A DNA stretch of 64,000 nucleotides from contig OZ022260.1 of NCBI GenBank assembly GCA_963978905.1, positions 47,141,551 through 47,205,550 of the forward strand. Reading direction: 5' to 3'. The position numbers were made by a program, and so were the translations under genes. The stretch comes from Trichostrongylus colubriformis (taxonomy: Eukaryota; Nematoda; Chromadorea; Rhabditida; Trichostrongylidae). Of this stretch, positions 12,365 to 22,875 are shown piece after piece. Under the pieces are notes generated by a model. That model did not search any database, had not been told where the DNA came from, and was given only the letters and a program-made list of their open reading frames with translations. Every line of letters begins with the position of its first letter. The first letter of the stretch is position 1.

Positions 12365-15300
12365 ATGTACTGCAACCATCCAGTTGAAGTGTTTTATGGT
12401 AGCCCTCGAACCATTGCTGCCCTAATTCTGATGACGATTTCTTTGTTATCGATAGTTTTACACGTATTATTCATACTGGTGAGTTGCCTTCTTCTTTGAA
12501 CGATTCTATGTTTCGAACTTTACCCTTTCTCTCTTCCTCTTTTTCAAAAATAATATTTGTATTTTCGAAACCATGGTATTAGAGATTTTGATTCTCTTTT
12601 TCAAAAATAATATTTGTATTTTCGAAACCAGGGTATTGGAGATTTGGAGAACCTTATTCAGCCTGCTCAGGGTCTTTTACAGTTCCTGGTTTAACGAGCT
12701 CTCTATTACTGCTGCTTTCAAGCTTTGCACTGGCTCGAACAGCTAACACGCTCGCGCAGAGTCCCTTTTTGGAAAGGCAAAAGCGATACTCAAAAAGCAT
12801 GTCATGGAGTTTTCGGGCCTTTTCCCCAGTTTTTCGTCCGGCGATTTTCTATGACTACAATGTTCAGATAGAGGCATCGCTGTAATCAGGCCAACGAGTT
12901 AAGTGTCAACATGCCACATGCTAGCTGCAGACTAACTATAAATTTCCGAATAATCTTAGGAGACTGAGGGAAAAAATACCCACTGAGAAGAAGTACGTTG
13001 GTGATACTGTCTTTAGTGTCCTTGGTCCCGAAGCTAGCATTGCAGTGACCTCTCATTCGTAGGGTGTTTGAAAAGAGACGAATGCACCGAGACTTGTGCT
13101 GTAAATCATCGATGTTTGTCTACCCAGTTCTTCTGCGGATGGTGGTTATGTCCTTCTTTTTGACGTAGAGTATTACAACACCTTAAGTTAAAGTTTGACC
13201 CTTCTTCTCTTGTCTTTTTTTAAACTTTCATGACCAGGGCTGAAAATAAATAATTTGCGGTAATTTGCGCTAGATGGAAGGTCTCGTTCACAACCTAGAT
13301 AGCAGCCAGGTCTATTCATCCATTTTTTCTCCTGCGCCATCTCTGACACAATGACAAGTTTAATTGGGTGTGTGCAGATATGACAGGAAATCGCTTCGCG
13401 GCGTTTCACTCGTGGTGCCACCAGTACGACTTGCGAATCTATTGCTCTTGGGAGCCCGGAAGTGCGTGTTTGCGTCACCTCTGCGCTTTCACCCATGCCA
13501 CACTGCCTCGCTTGAAGGCCGCCATGCCCTGCCAGTGGCCCTCGCCCACGCCGCGCGCTCGCCGTGGGCGGCCACGAGACTTCCCGTCATATCTGCACTC
13601 ACCCACTCTTTGTATGGGAGAGCTGTGAGGGTACGAGAGAGCTTAAACGGTCAGACAAAATAGGGGAGCGTGCAGCATATAACAACTAGCAATCTGATCT
13701 GTATCTTGCCATGAACCGTGATATACAAAGCAGTGTTGTCGATGCAAAGTAGGACACCGCACGACGATACCAACCAGTACTAATCGCACAGACATGCTGT
13801 TTGCACGATTGCAGGATCACATTGTACACTGCATGCGAGTATAAACCCTGGGCACTTGGACGAAACTCGTAAAGCATTTTGATTTACGTTATGAGACTTT
13901 TATCAAGGTGACCATTCAGCAGAAATATGCACGTTGGTAAACTGTGGCTCGTCCACTTACCGAATGTAAATTCTTTGGTCAACTCTGCGTTAGCCTTTTA
14001 TATAATTTTACTAATATGAGAATGGAAAGAGTGATGGGAAATAAAGTACATACTTTTTTGAAAATTCACACCTTATTTGCAAAAGAATGACTTGAAATTT
14101 TAATTGCAGGCATCCAGGAAGCTCGCTGGATGGAATTCAGATTTTGCGTTCACACTCCTCATCGGAATGTCCTGTTGTTCATTAGTTCGGTTCATTCTCG
14201 AAATTGTCTGCGACGCAGTGGCACTCACCTATGTTGACTTCTGCAGTCATCATCATTTATTTACGGTTAGCATCCTTATTCTTTTCTTTGAAATAATGTT
14301 TCTGAACTGAAAATGCTTATGTGGACCTCAAAATATTTCACAAAGTTGGGTAATCAAGTAGTGTATGGTGAGTTTCCCGTTCCCTAGCAGCTCCCGCCCT
14401 ACGGAGTGAAGACACAGTCACCCACCTATCGCATAGTATGCGTAGCTGCCTGTCATTTCCCCTCTCTCTTCTCTTCTGTCTAACGATAAGTCTCTTGAAG
14501 GGGCTTCTTGAACTCCTGCAATGGCGAAAACTCGAGGTACCAAAAGAGCATAAATTCAGGTGTGTGAGGTCAACCTTCAACGATAAACGCTCTCATGAAA
14601 AGACGGTGAGAGATGAGAGGATCAGAGGCACAAATCTGCTCCCGCGAATTCCATAATTCCACTTTTCCACAGTTGTCCCGATAGATATGTATCTATGCTT
14701 CTTTCCACAAAAACCGCAAATTTTGCATTTTTCCCAATTGATATTTGTTTAATTCTTTTCCGCACATTTCGCTATTTCGCGGTTCGTAAATTCCAAGGCT
14801 ATGGACGCTGCCTTACTCCTTTCATATTCCTTCGGACTAATTGGAAGTGTGGATGGTTTAGCGATTGATCTATACGCTGCACCTGATATAGATAGATATA
14901 AGAACAGAAACGACTATATTTTCTCACTAATCATTTAAAATTGGGCTGAGGTGGTTGCTCGGTAGTGAAGAACGGTGTGTGGGATTCCATTCAAATCACT
15001 CGCTATCGACTCTCGTCAGCTTCACCAAAAGTCATCATTTCTTATGTCTCGCTGTTAGTGTCGCCGTCTCACCTCACGAAACGCTGATACTCGAAGCAGT
15101 GCTCGGGTCAGCGAAAAGCACAGTTGCTTTGATTCAGAATTTCACCTGCTCAGTGAACCCTCATACTTATCATATACCAGTTTTATCAGTTTTTGTATTC
15201 ACTTTTGAGATTTCCATTGAAGTTGTTCACAAATCTTGAAGCTACGCCATGTGTGAAATACAGATAAGAGCCGACCTGGCATGAATCTGTGCGAGTAAGG

Positions 15301-18300
15301 CAGCGTTCATAGTTTTGGAATTTGCGTTTTGCGTTTTTATGGAAAGAAGAATGGATACGTATCGATTAGGGAGTGAGGAATTTGCGTTTTGTGGAAATGC
15401 GGAAAATCAGATACGTATCGATTTCCATGCCACGAAGAGACGAGAGGATTAGAGACTGGAAGGTGCGGAATTGAGGAGTTTGCGTTTTTGTGAAAATGCA
15501 GAATTGTGGAAATGCGGAAATGAAGAAAAGTGGAAAGGAATAAGATACGTATCCATTGGGAGAACTGCGGAATTTGCGTTTTCGTGGAAATGCGGAGTCG
15601 TGGAATTTGCATTTCTGCGTTTTTGTGGAAAGAGGATTAGATACGTATCGATTGGGAAAACTGCGGAATCAGCGTTTTTGTGGAAAGGCGGAATCGTGGA
15701 ATTTGCGGCAAGGGAGAAGATGCGTATCGATTGCTTTGTCAGCGAAAGTGGATGATAAGGCAAAGCAACTCATTCTCATTTCCACAAAAACGCGAATTCC
15801 GCAAACCTCCCGATCGACACGTATCTATTCTTCTTTCCACATAAAAGCAAATTCCAAAACTATGAACGCTGTCTAATGAGTTTTCAAATCTTGTGGAAGT
15901 GACAAGGGCTAGCATTGGTGTCTTGGAACGTTTCAGGTGGGCTAAAACTACACGACGTGTTTCAGTTTCTCGGAGCAATCGAACTGTCTTCTTATTTGAC
16001 GCTGATACTGCTAAGTGTCCTGATAACCATTCATCGTATAATCTACACAATATTCGCGACGAAAGCTGCATCTTTATTACCCCCAGCTATAGCCAAGGTA
16101 CGCATGCTGTTTCTCCTTTTTAGTTCCAGTGATTAAGATTCTTTTTTCCATTTATAGTGAAGGTAACCAAACAAAAATTTCTCCAAAAGCGGCGCAGTGG
16201 CGGAAGGTCTGGTAGCAAAAATCACCTGTACAGAACATGGATCGAGTGGGTGTGCGCCACAAAGATAAGAAATCCACTTTGCTACGTACGGCGTGCGACA
16301 CGATGAGTGCCAGCCAGAGGCTCATTGCATCCCTCTATCGCATGCCACACGCTGTCAAGTAAACTTGTGTCTATAGAACAGAACGAATGAAAGAATGAAA
16401 AAGGAAAACGAATGAAACGAATAGAACAGAATTCCATTCTACAGAATACACCTGAAAAAATTGGGTATTTTACAGAATACACCTGAAAAAACTGGTTTTG
16501 AGCGTGACTATGGATGATTTCGGCAATACTTCGTGATTAGGAAGGCATGACTCAGTTTGGGTCACGCTGTCATCTTGAACAGTAAAGAAAATTACCTTAG
16601 TTCGAAGTTTTTAGTGGTAAATTAATATTTTCATTACCAACAAAACGTGGGTCTTCGAAGTAAATGGATGTGAAACTCACAGGAAACTCGGAGGACTTCT
16701 TCACTTTTGCAGAGAATTCTATGCTTGACAAATATATACCTTTCCTCCTTTTACTATACAAGAACCTGCATCAGAAAGAGAATTATTTGTAAGCTATCTC
16801 GAGAATCTAACAATGCAGAAAGGGGCATGGCCAAGCATCTAAACCCACTCGGAAGTGCAGTATAACCACGCTAGAACAACAACTGAACTGGTGGAAAATG
16901 GTAATGTGAGCTATGTCGAGCAATTTCGTTCAAACCACGTTTGAACGGAACTGCTCGACATAGCTCGCAGAAAAGCAGAAAGAATAAGATCCGTAACGAT
17001 TAGGTGAATGATACGCATGATTCACGCGACTACCTGAATCGCAAACTCTGAGCAATACCTTCGCCTTGAATAAAGGTAGCTCACTGCAGCCTAAGGTCTG
17101 ACCGTGTTCTCAAACGCGTTTTGAACTACGATAATATTCTCCTCGAGATTTTATCTTCTCAAACTAACCAGGTCCCTACTATCACCTACTGCCCCATCTT
17201 TGAGTGAAGGGCTCGGTTGGTCCGGTCGGTAACTGTTCCGAGATGTTCCGAGATATGTAGTAGCGACGCCATTTGCCATTATCCGCCTGTGAAACTTCTG
17301 AAACTGTTCTCTATGTACGCAACATTAAAAAGCCGTTTTTCAGACCACAGTGTTCGTGGTTGCGATAATTTCTGTTGTCATTTTGTGTATAGTTCAATCG
17401 GACGACGTCCATTACCACTACGTACCGCCACGTCTGTACTTCGATGACCTTGCCGAAAGCACGTCACATTTACTACGACTGTAAGTTTTGATGCCTCTAT
17501 TACAACCATGCATAAAGTTGACAGAAAAAGACAATGCTCTTGGCACTAATCAATTCCTTGTTAGAATGCGCCGCGCACCCTAGTTCCATTTAGAATCGTG
17601 GTGTTAGGTGAATGCGATTTGGCATATACAGTGACTTACGGGGGTTAGTCGATGTACAAGTCAGTCATTTATCCCTCCAGAACTGACTGGTACCAATTCA
17701 CCGATAACAGAGGGGTGGAAGGCTAGGTTTCCCTGGGCGAGTGTTGATACGTGCTTTGACCCTCGCATCATGAGAGTGGGAGTGGGCATCACCTGTCATC
17801 ACCCCACCTCCGCCCACAATTGCGCATTTAGGGATAAATGAAGAAATCGTTATTTTTTCCTCGAGTTTACTCTGCAAATTTCCATCTATACTCATCTCAG
17901 AACAGGGTCACTGGCCAACTACTCGCTTGGTGTCACAAATCTCATCGCGTATCCGATTATATTTCTATATCTTCATTCGCGCCATTCGTTGTCTTTCACT
18001 CGGAACGATGAACTGAGGATGACTATACAGGTAATCTTTTTTGGATAGTAGATGTTTTCCCCTGCATTCAAGGGGTTTATGAAGTTATTTGTTGCATCTG
18101 GAAAGGTGAAAAAACCAGTCCCACCTTATCGAAAACACAATTCACGATCGAGCCGTTCGAGTCATATTTTCCATTAGAGCGGTCTTCTGGGTTTGTACTC
18201 TTCCGGCTCGAAAAAATGGAGAACGCATGGGCTCTCTATGAGGTCAAGGAGGCGTAGCACCGCCACCACTTGATGCGGTTGACAAGTGCGTCAATGTCCC

Positions 18301-18989
18301 TCATATCTCCTCCTTCCATCTCTCGGTTTCTTTCCCGTGCGCGTCTCGAGTGTGTATCCTTATGTCAGGGTTTCGCACGACGACGAGTGGCGTGCGACGC
18401 AGTGTGTGCGAGCTATGCGCTTCGCGGTAGTTGGGTCTTGGAACGATTATACGTTAATGCTAGGGGTGATATGCAGGTGACTTGTAATCGCTTTGGGACC
18501 CAACAACATAGTGCCTTTGGTTCGTCCGCATTGCTTCGCTTACGACATGTCGCAGTGCGAAATCCTGACATAAGGGTACACACCCCGCGTCTCTCCCAGG
18601 CACTTTCCTCTGTGATTATCTTGCGCCGACCAAACCAAAGCAACAGTGAGCGCCCTGTTTAACGCGCGTCAGGTGATTTCCTTCATTCTTTCTTTACGAT
18701 TCTGTCACTTAGCACTTCAGCTTAGCACTTCAGCTTCATCTTCGAGTGCGATGACTCACACAAGATTACTATGTGCCTTTGACTTGTTAGTAAAAGAAAG
18801 CTCATTCATCGTCAGTTGTTGCGGTTTCCAGGTTACTCTTTTCGTGATTATCGAGTGTATCTTCTTCGTATATTGGGAATTCATCGAAAACACTCGTCAG
18901 ACCACCTCGGCTTCTGCACTGTTGACATCTTCCATTATTAAATTGGTGTTCTACGACTCCATTATATTCCCTTATCTTCTCATCAATAA
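12365..18989 (+). CDS. Nematode serpentine chemoreceptor-type GPCR, six exons
   Basis: Six exons join in phase: 12365-12478 (start ATG, TM1), 14110-14265 (TM2), 15966-16097 (TM3), 17344-17480 (TM4 and second extracellular loop), 17901-18030 (TM5), 18832-18989 (TM6-TM7). All have good acceptors (for example GTGTTTCAG, TTTTTCAG) and GT donors. Landmarks are RTIAALILMTISLLSIVLHV (TM1), a Cys at the TM2/TM3 border (VDFCSHH), TLILLSVLITIHRIIYTIF ending TM3 with an HR motif, ELRMTIQ before TM6, and IIFPYLLINK closing TM7. Layout and motifs match the large nematode Sr chemoreceptor superfamily (Srx/Srt/Srv-like); the subfamily is not resolved. It would sit in the plasma membrane, probably of sensory neurons, and bind an unknown ligand. 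About 276 residues are assigned. The C-terminal tail is missing: the last exon either splices at 18990 (GTAAGT, phase 2) or stops at once in TAA (18991-18993). Confidence 0.85.
12537..12646 (+). repeat. 57-bp tandem duplication
   Basis: Two nearly identical units containing TTTTCAAAAATAATATTTGT follow each other with a 57-bp period in the first intron of the receptor gene. Only a few bases differ, so the duplication is recent. Confidence 0.8.
13366..13604 (-). mobile_element. GGGTG-terminal MITE, subfamily I, in receptor intron 1
   Basis: Ends are GGGTGTGTGCAGATATGACA and the inverse of GTCATATCTGCACTCACCC. The 239-bp body matches, in reverse orientation, the copies at 19493-19760 and 28307-28581 (shared CTCCCAAGGGC/GCCCTTGGGAG-type and CTGCCTCGCTTGAAGG blocks). 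Flanking 9-mers do not match, so the duplication has decayed or the end is misplaced. Open frames across it on both strands are by-products of GC-rich sequence. Confidence 0.75.
14645..14815 (-). mobile_element. Truncated TAAGGCAG-family element in receptor intron 2
   Basis: The right end, GGACGCTGCCTTA, is the inverse of the TAAGGCAGCG terminus at 15296. The interior repeats the ATGTATCTAT and TTCTTTCCACAAAAACCGCA words of that element. No matching left end was seen, so this copy is diverged or truncated. Confidence 0.5.
15296..15875. mobile_element. Foldback element with TAAGGCAG ends and internal repeats
   Basis: The left end TAAGGCAGCGTTCATAGTTT and right end (read inverted) TAGACAGCGTTCATAGTTTT form long inverted repeats, with GAATTTGC and TTCTTTCCA-type words on both sides. 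Inside, the unit GATACGTATCGATTGGGAAA plus GGAATTTGCGTTTTTGTGGA recurs at about 15354, 15410, 15543, 15639 and 15720 at irregular spacing. The core ATACGTAT is itself palindromic. The several open frames here are repeat artefacts. It sits in intron 2 of the receptor gene. Confidence 0.75.
16440..16495 (+). repeat. Short tandem duplication
   Basis: TACAGAATACACCTGAAAAA occurs twice, about 31 bp apart, in intron 3 of the receptor gene. Confidence 0.8.
16908..16966. repeat. Perfect-stem 59-bp hairpin
   Basis: GAGCTATGTCGAGCA and TTTCGTTCAAAC are followed after CAC-type loop bases by GTTTGAACGGAA and TGCTCGACATAGCTC, giving arms of about 28 bases with one unpaired position each. It lies in intron 3 of the receptor gene. 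No relative was found elsewhere, so it may be a minimal foldback element or an extruding cruciform; function unknown. Confidence 0.8.
17546..17817 (-). repeat. SINE-like repeat, inverted copy in receptor intron 4
   Basis: The sequence runs from AATCAATTCCTTGTTAGAAT (inverse of the 3' end) through ACTGACTGGTACCAATTCAC to ACCCCACCTCCGCCCA (inverse of the 5' end). It is a full-length match in reverse to the copy at 8164-8460, clearly diverged. Confidence 0.7.
18348..18585. mobile_element. GGGTG-terminal MITE, subfamily II, in receptor intron 5
   Basis: Ends GAGTGTGTATCCTTATGTCA and, inverted, GGGTGTGTACCCTTATGTCA, with TTTCGCAC next on both sides; 238 bp. It is flanked by the 8-bp direct repeat CGCGTCTC (18340-18347 and 18586-18593). 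The mutated left terminal base makes 8 versus 9 bp ambiguous. The closest relative is at 37687-37916. Open frames across it are spurious. Confidence 0.75.
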
Positions 18990-19492
18990 GTAAGTTCTGG
19001 TGCAGTTTCACAATGGTCCCGTAACGCCTTTGAATATTTTTTCATGGATATCTACGTATGTACTTGAGGAAATGCTATGCACGCACGAAACTTTCCGCGG
19101 TCATCTAAGATGTTGAATTCTGCATCATGAAGCTCTTTCGGATTTTTCCACCAAAATAGCAGGGTAGCTACATTGTTAGACTATTCAATTGCACTTTACT
19201 ATAAATACGCCATTGCTTTAAGTGAGGCTTCTAATTTTGTCACTTTCACGCGTGGCACAATACGACACCAACCAGGACCTTTCAGTGAACATCATGCACA
19301 AATATACCGATTGGAGCACACCGCAGCTTATAAGCCTTAACATGTAGGAGAAAGTTGGTGGAGCGCGCAGCTTTCACGCCTTTATGCAAGACTAAATCTC
19401 AACGGAAATGGCCAATACCTTGTAGGGCACGTCAAAGCATTTTCCATGGTGCAGAGACCCAAATGGTGGGTTCTGTCTCACACCGCATGCCG

Positions 19493-19760
19493 GGGTGTGT
19501 ACACTTATGACAGATTTCCGCGCGACGAGCGGCTCGGCGGGTGCGAGTACCAGTACCAGTGGCAGGGTATAGCAGCCTTCAAGCGAGGCAGTGTGGTATG
19601 GGTGGAGGAGGCAGGGTTGCTTGGGTGCAGGAGGAAACGTGGCATGGATGGAAGTGCAGAGGTGAGGCAGCCACACTCTGCCGGGCTCCCAAGGGCAATC
19701 GATTCGGCAAGTCGTACTGATGGCGCCACGAAGCGATTTTTGTCGTAAGTGCACACACCC
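19493..19760 (+). mobile_element. GGGTG-terminal MITE, subfamily I, perfect 9-bp duplication
   Basis: Ends GGGTGTGTACACTTATGACA and, inverted, GGGTGTGTGCACTTACGACA; 268 bp. Flanks are a perfect 9-bp direct duplication CGCATGCCG (19484-19492, 19761-19769). The body matches 28307-28581 closely (GGCTCGGCGGGTGCGAGTAC, CAAGGGCAATCGATTCGGCA). The long minus-strand open frame here (19392-19964) runs through the element and is not a gene. Confidence 0.85.
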
Positions 19761-20193
19761 CGCATGCCGTATTGCTACTGGTTCACACAGCATATCGTGC
19801 AATGACTGCCTCAGCGACAGCAAAAACAACAAATAATATGGCTTTTTAAGGCACTGCGATATCTGAACACTTAGAAACAGGGCCCTGGAACATTTCGTAG
19901 AGTTCATGTGCTTTTGCATAAGCGCGGTCAAGTTTTTAGGATGGACCGTTGTTCCGATTGCCAAATATACTATTCTTTCTAGGCGAGTTCAAAATCGTAT
20001 CGTGGACATCGTCACATGTAGATCAACGTCGAGACAACCTCTTTGCAATGTCATTGTTTATGCGTCTGGATGAACATATTCTTTCTCAAATCACGGCCTA
20101 GTGGACCTTCCTTTACAGTTGGTAGGCCCGTTGAATTTACAATAGTCATCACATGCATTTCACAATAGCATTCTTTGGTGTAATTCGGAATGC

Positions 20194-20270
20194 GGGTGTA
20201 TATCGCTAGGACAGAAACGTCGCGTGCCGAACACGGCCACGCGACAGTTCTGTCCTAGCGATATACACCC
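20194..20270. mobile_element. Palindromic mini-element, subfamily III ends
   Basis: A 77-bp near-perfect hairpin: GGGTGTATATCGCTAGGACA at the left and its exact inverse at the right, with arms meeting near ACGTCGCGTG/CACGCGAC. The stem continues into the flanks (GGAATGC/GCATTCG). Ends match the subfamily III element at 10574, so this is a minimal foldback derivative. Confidence 0.75.
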
Positions 20271-20489
20271 GCATTCGAATGCAAATGTAGGAGCCTGCGA
20301 GAATTCATGAGCTTACTTCTAGGTAATTCGGGAATTCTTGCGGTTTCTAATGTTCCGCTTCCTGAATTACATTTTTGATTGTTCCCTAGGGTTGTTTATA
20401 CCATACTGAAGCTTGTTCGCCCTATTCAAATGTAGTGACGTTTATGCCATAATATTGATTTTGGATTTTTCTAAGGCCTTCAGAACAAA

Positions 20490-21440
20490 ATGGACAGACC
20501 ACTGGACAGCTCCACACCATGTCTCGTACAACCTTCTTCTCCGACTCACAAATGACCCATTGCTTAACCGCATCGTGACATTTGATGAGAACCGGATTCT
20601 GTGGGACAACCGACAACGATCTGTACAATGGTTGGACAAAGGTTGACCTTGTAGCGGTCAGCCTCGTCAACATGGCGACTGTATGGTGGACCACTCTCAG
20701 GGCACTCCCAGGTGTCGAGCAAAGTAGCTGCTCAGAAACGACCCCCCTCCACGGGAACCAAACACGACCCCTCTTTTTTGACCTCTACGATACCAGTAAC
20801 TGTTCCCGGATTGTGTGATTGTAGTGTGTCTTATTGCTATGTATTCTTACCTGAAGCAAAGAGATAAAAAAGATATTTAATTCATATTTCCTCGCACTGG
20901 TTCGCTGTGAAATACCCATCGCTTCTCATCTCCTTACTGAAATTTTTGATTCTACTAGTCTTAATGGTATGCACGACCCTCTCCCCCCTCCCCCCCCCCT
21001 CACCTCTCGTCCGATCAAATATCCTGACGGTATATGACTAATCCACCATAACTTCATAGATCCAGGCAAGCCGGTTACGGCTGCAAAGTACTCTCAGCTG
21101 AGATGCATCGCAACCGCAGATCATGAATTCAGTATTGGCTTGTCCGAAAGAATCTTACATTCTCCATGACAACGCAGGACCCATTCTGCACAAACAACCC
21201 TGAAAGGACTGCATAAGCGGGGCTACGACATTGCGGGGTCCACCAAACTTGACCGACCTTGCACTGACCTGGCCTCAACGATTACCATTTCCTTAAGCGG
21301 ATGGAGGCTCCAAGACTCAGCACAGTGCTGAAGCGACCTCCAACGATTGCATCGCCTCCAGATCTCCACAGTTCTGAGCAACAGGAATGAGCAAGCTTGC
21401 ATTTTGTTGATAGAAATATGCTGATTTTTATCTTGATTTG
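20490..21440 (+). pseudogene. Mariner transposase relic, split by a repeat
   Basis: The 5' part (about 20505-20645) reads LLLRLTNDPLLNRIVTFDEN then ILWDNRQRSVQWLDKG, matching the mariner region around the first catalytic Asp (usually DEKW-LYDNR). A frameshift leads to VNMATVWWTTL (mariner VWW motif). After an inserted C-rich repeat, coding similarity resumes at about 21043 with LIHHNFIDPGKPVTAAKYSQ. It continues through LHDNAGP (second catalytic Asp region), LKGLHKRGYD, TDLA and DYHFLKR to ATGMSKLAF near 21395. Several stops and shifts make it inactive. This is a very old mariner copy; terminal repeats were not found. Confidence 0.75.
20697..21040 (+). repeat. C-rich dispersed repeat inserted in the mariner relic
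   Basis: Landmarks in order are GGCACTCCC, ACGACCCCCCTCC, CCAGTAACTGTTCCCGGATT, GAAATACCCATCGCTTCTCA and a poly-C block at about 20985-21000. The same order appears at 52480-52800 (GGCACTCCGG, poly-C, CCAGTAAGTGTTGCCGGATT, GAAATACCTTTTGCTTCTCA). It interrupts the transposase between the VWW motif and LIHHNF, so it arrived after mariner. Boundaries are good to about 10 bp. Confidence 0.65.
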
Positions 21441-21653
21441 TAAGGCAGTGTTCATAGTTCACGATTCAGGCGATCGCGCGATCTACGCGATCGCGTGCTT
21501 TACGCGATCGCGTGCTTTACGCGATCGCGTGCTTTACGCGATCGCGTGCTTTACGCGATCGCGTGATCGCCTGAATCACCCAATCAATATGTATCTTTTT
21601 CCTTCCGCCTGAATCGCGTGATCGCCTGAATCGTGAACTATGAACACTGCCTA
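21441..21653. mobile_element. TAAGGCAG-family element with 17-bp tandem repeats
   Basis: Ends TAAGGCAGTGTTCATAGTTC and, inverted, TTAGGCAGTGTTCATAGTTC, followed by ACGATTCAGGCGATC on both sides. The core (21484-21572) is four head-to-tail copies of TACGCGATCGCGTGCTT plus part of a fifth. Each unit contains the palindrome CGCGATCGCG. The termini identify it as a relative of 15296-15875. Regular exact repeats without spacers exclude a CRISPR array. Confidence 0.8.
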
Positions 21654-22041
21654 AGATTTCGTACGAGCCGAGATGGGCGCATCTGAAATTCAATGTCGAA
21701 AACCCCAACAACTTTTGAACAGCCTAATAATTGGACGAAAACCCAGAGTGACCGGTTACATATACTACATTTCCACCTAGAACCCATTGGTATTCTGCAT
21801 GGGTTCCGCGCTGTACTTCCAACAGTTGGCACTGGTTACCAATGGGCCAGTGATGACATCGAATTCGATCCCTGTCCAAGAATCCTTTTTTGTGTATATG
21901 TACTTGAATGCAATCTGTTCAAATGTTTGTGTATGTTTTAATAAATCATATATCACACGAGCTTCTACTTTCAATAACTTCAATCTACGTTAGCGAATAA
22001 TCAAGGAGCATCACTGTTACTTGATGTCAATGTTGGTCCCT

Positions 22042-22205
22042 TCACGCATTTTCGTGGGGTAAGGTCACTGTTTGCGCCTGTACGTACGTAACAACTTCTT
22101 CCATCATTGCTGCGTTTGAAATTTTTTGTTGTTTTTGTCTTCGATCGTTGACGAACACATTTCGCCCTTGGCTAGTGGTACGCCTCCGAGGTTTTGAGTA
22201 GAAAT
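22042..22205 (-). CDS. Candidate terminal exon, basic unrecognised peptide
   Basis: On the minus strand an acceptor (TTCTCTATAG at 22206-22215) opens a phase-1 frame of about 53 codons: a very basic start (FYSKPRRRTTSQGRNVFVND) then NAAMMEEVVTYVQAQ and a stop at 22042. The composition suggests a disordered, possibly nucleic-acid-binding segment. No upstream exon was identified. Confidence 0.25.
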
Positions 22206-22662
22206 CTATAGAGAAGTTTGAAAGCTTCTCTGTCCTATTATGTATATATGCTATCAACTTCATTATTCGTACTTTTATGAATTGTCAATGACGAGCAGCG
22301 ATTGCAAGTGAAGGAGATTATGGCGCAGCGCCTAACAGTGCTGCTTTCGACGGTAAGGTCATCAGTTCGGCGTCCGCGAAGGGGAACACAGAGTTGCAGT
22401 TGTTCGAATTGTAGATCAATTGTGCTAAGTTGTTCCGAAACCGTATCGCGACCTTTGACAAGTGATTAATCCCTTACCGATTGATTCCTTGTAAGGTTTC
22501 GGACAACGTTTTATCTTTGAATCTTTTTCCACTTGTATCGATCTTTTAGTATGATTAAATGGTTATTGGTTTCGTCCAATTCTTCACAAATGACCAAAAT
22601 TTCAAAAAAGCATCCACTCGCGCACAAAATACCGTACTTTTAAAGCTAATGAAGGGCCCATC

Positions 22663-22875
22663 AAAGTGGTAGGGGGGAAGGGGAAGGATGGGGGGGGGGA
22701 GAGACGCAACTTTTCACCGACGTTGAACTCCTTCCATCCCTAGGCTTGGGCTAAAATTCATATCCCCTCCTCCTCCTACAGGAAAAAGCATCTGTCTCAT
22801 CTGCTTTAGCCTAAGCCTAGGCAGGGAAAGGAGCTTTAATGTCGGTGAAAATTTTGCGTTCCCTTCCCCCACTTT
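22663..22875. mobile_element. Palindromic foldback element, AAAGTGG ends
   Basis: A 213-bp inverted-repeat structure: AAAGTGGTAGGGGGGAAGGG at the left pairs with CCCTTCCCCCACTTT at the right. Further in, TTTTCACCGACGTTGAACTC and CCTAGGCTTGGGCTAAA pair with TTTAGCCTAAGCCTAGG and TAATGTCGGTGAAAATTTT. No coding capacity. The poly-G start may be length-uncertain. Confidence 0.75.

Noticed and set aside
15337..15876. Several 90-110 codon open frames on both strands
   Set aside because: All fall in the foldback element with internal repeats; the peptides are low complexity and repetitive.
18270..18662. 130-codon plus frame between receptor exons 5 and 6
   Set aside because: It is made mostly of the subfamily II MITE and lacks splice support.
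19392..19964. 190-codon minus-strand open frame
   Set aside because: It runs across a MITE (19493-19760) and reads the GC-rich element body; similar frames occur in each related copy.
21484..21572. CRISPR-like array
   Set aside because: Units are contiguous 17-bp tandem repeats without spacers, in a eukaryotic foldback element.
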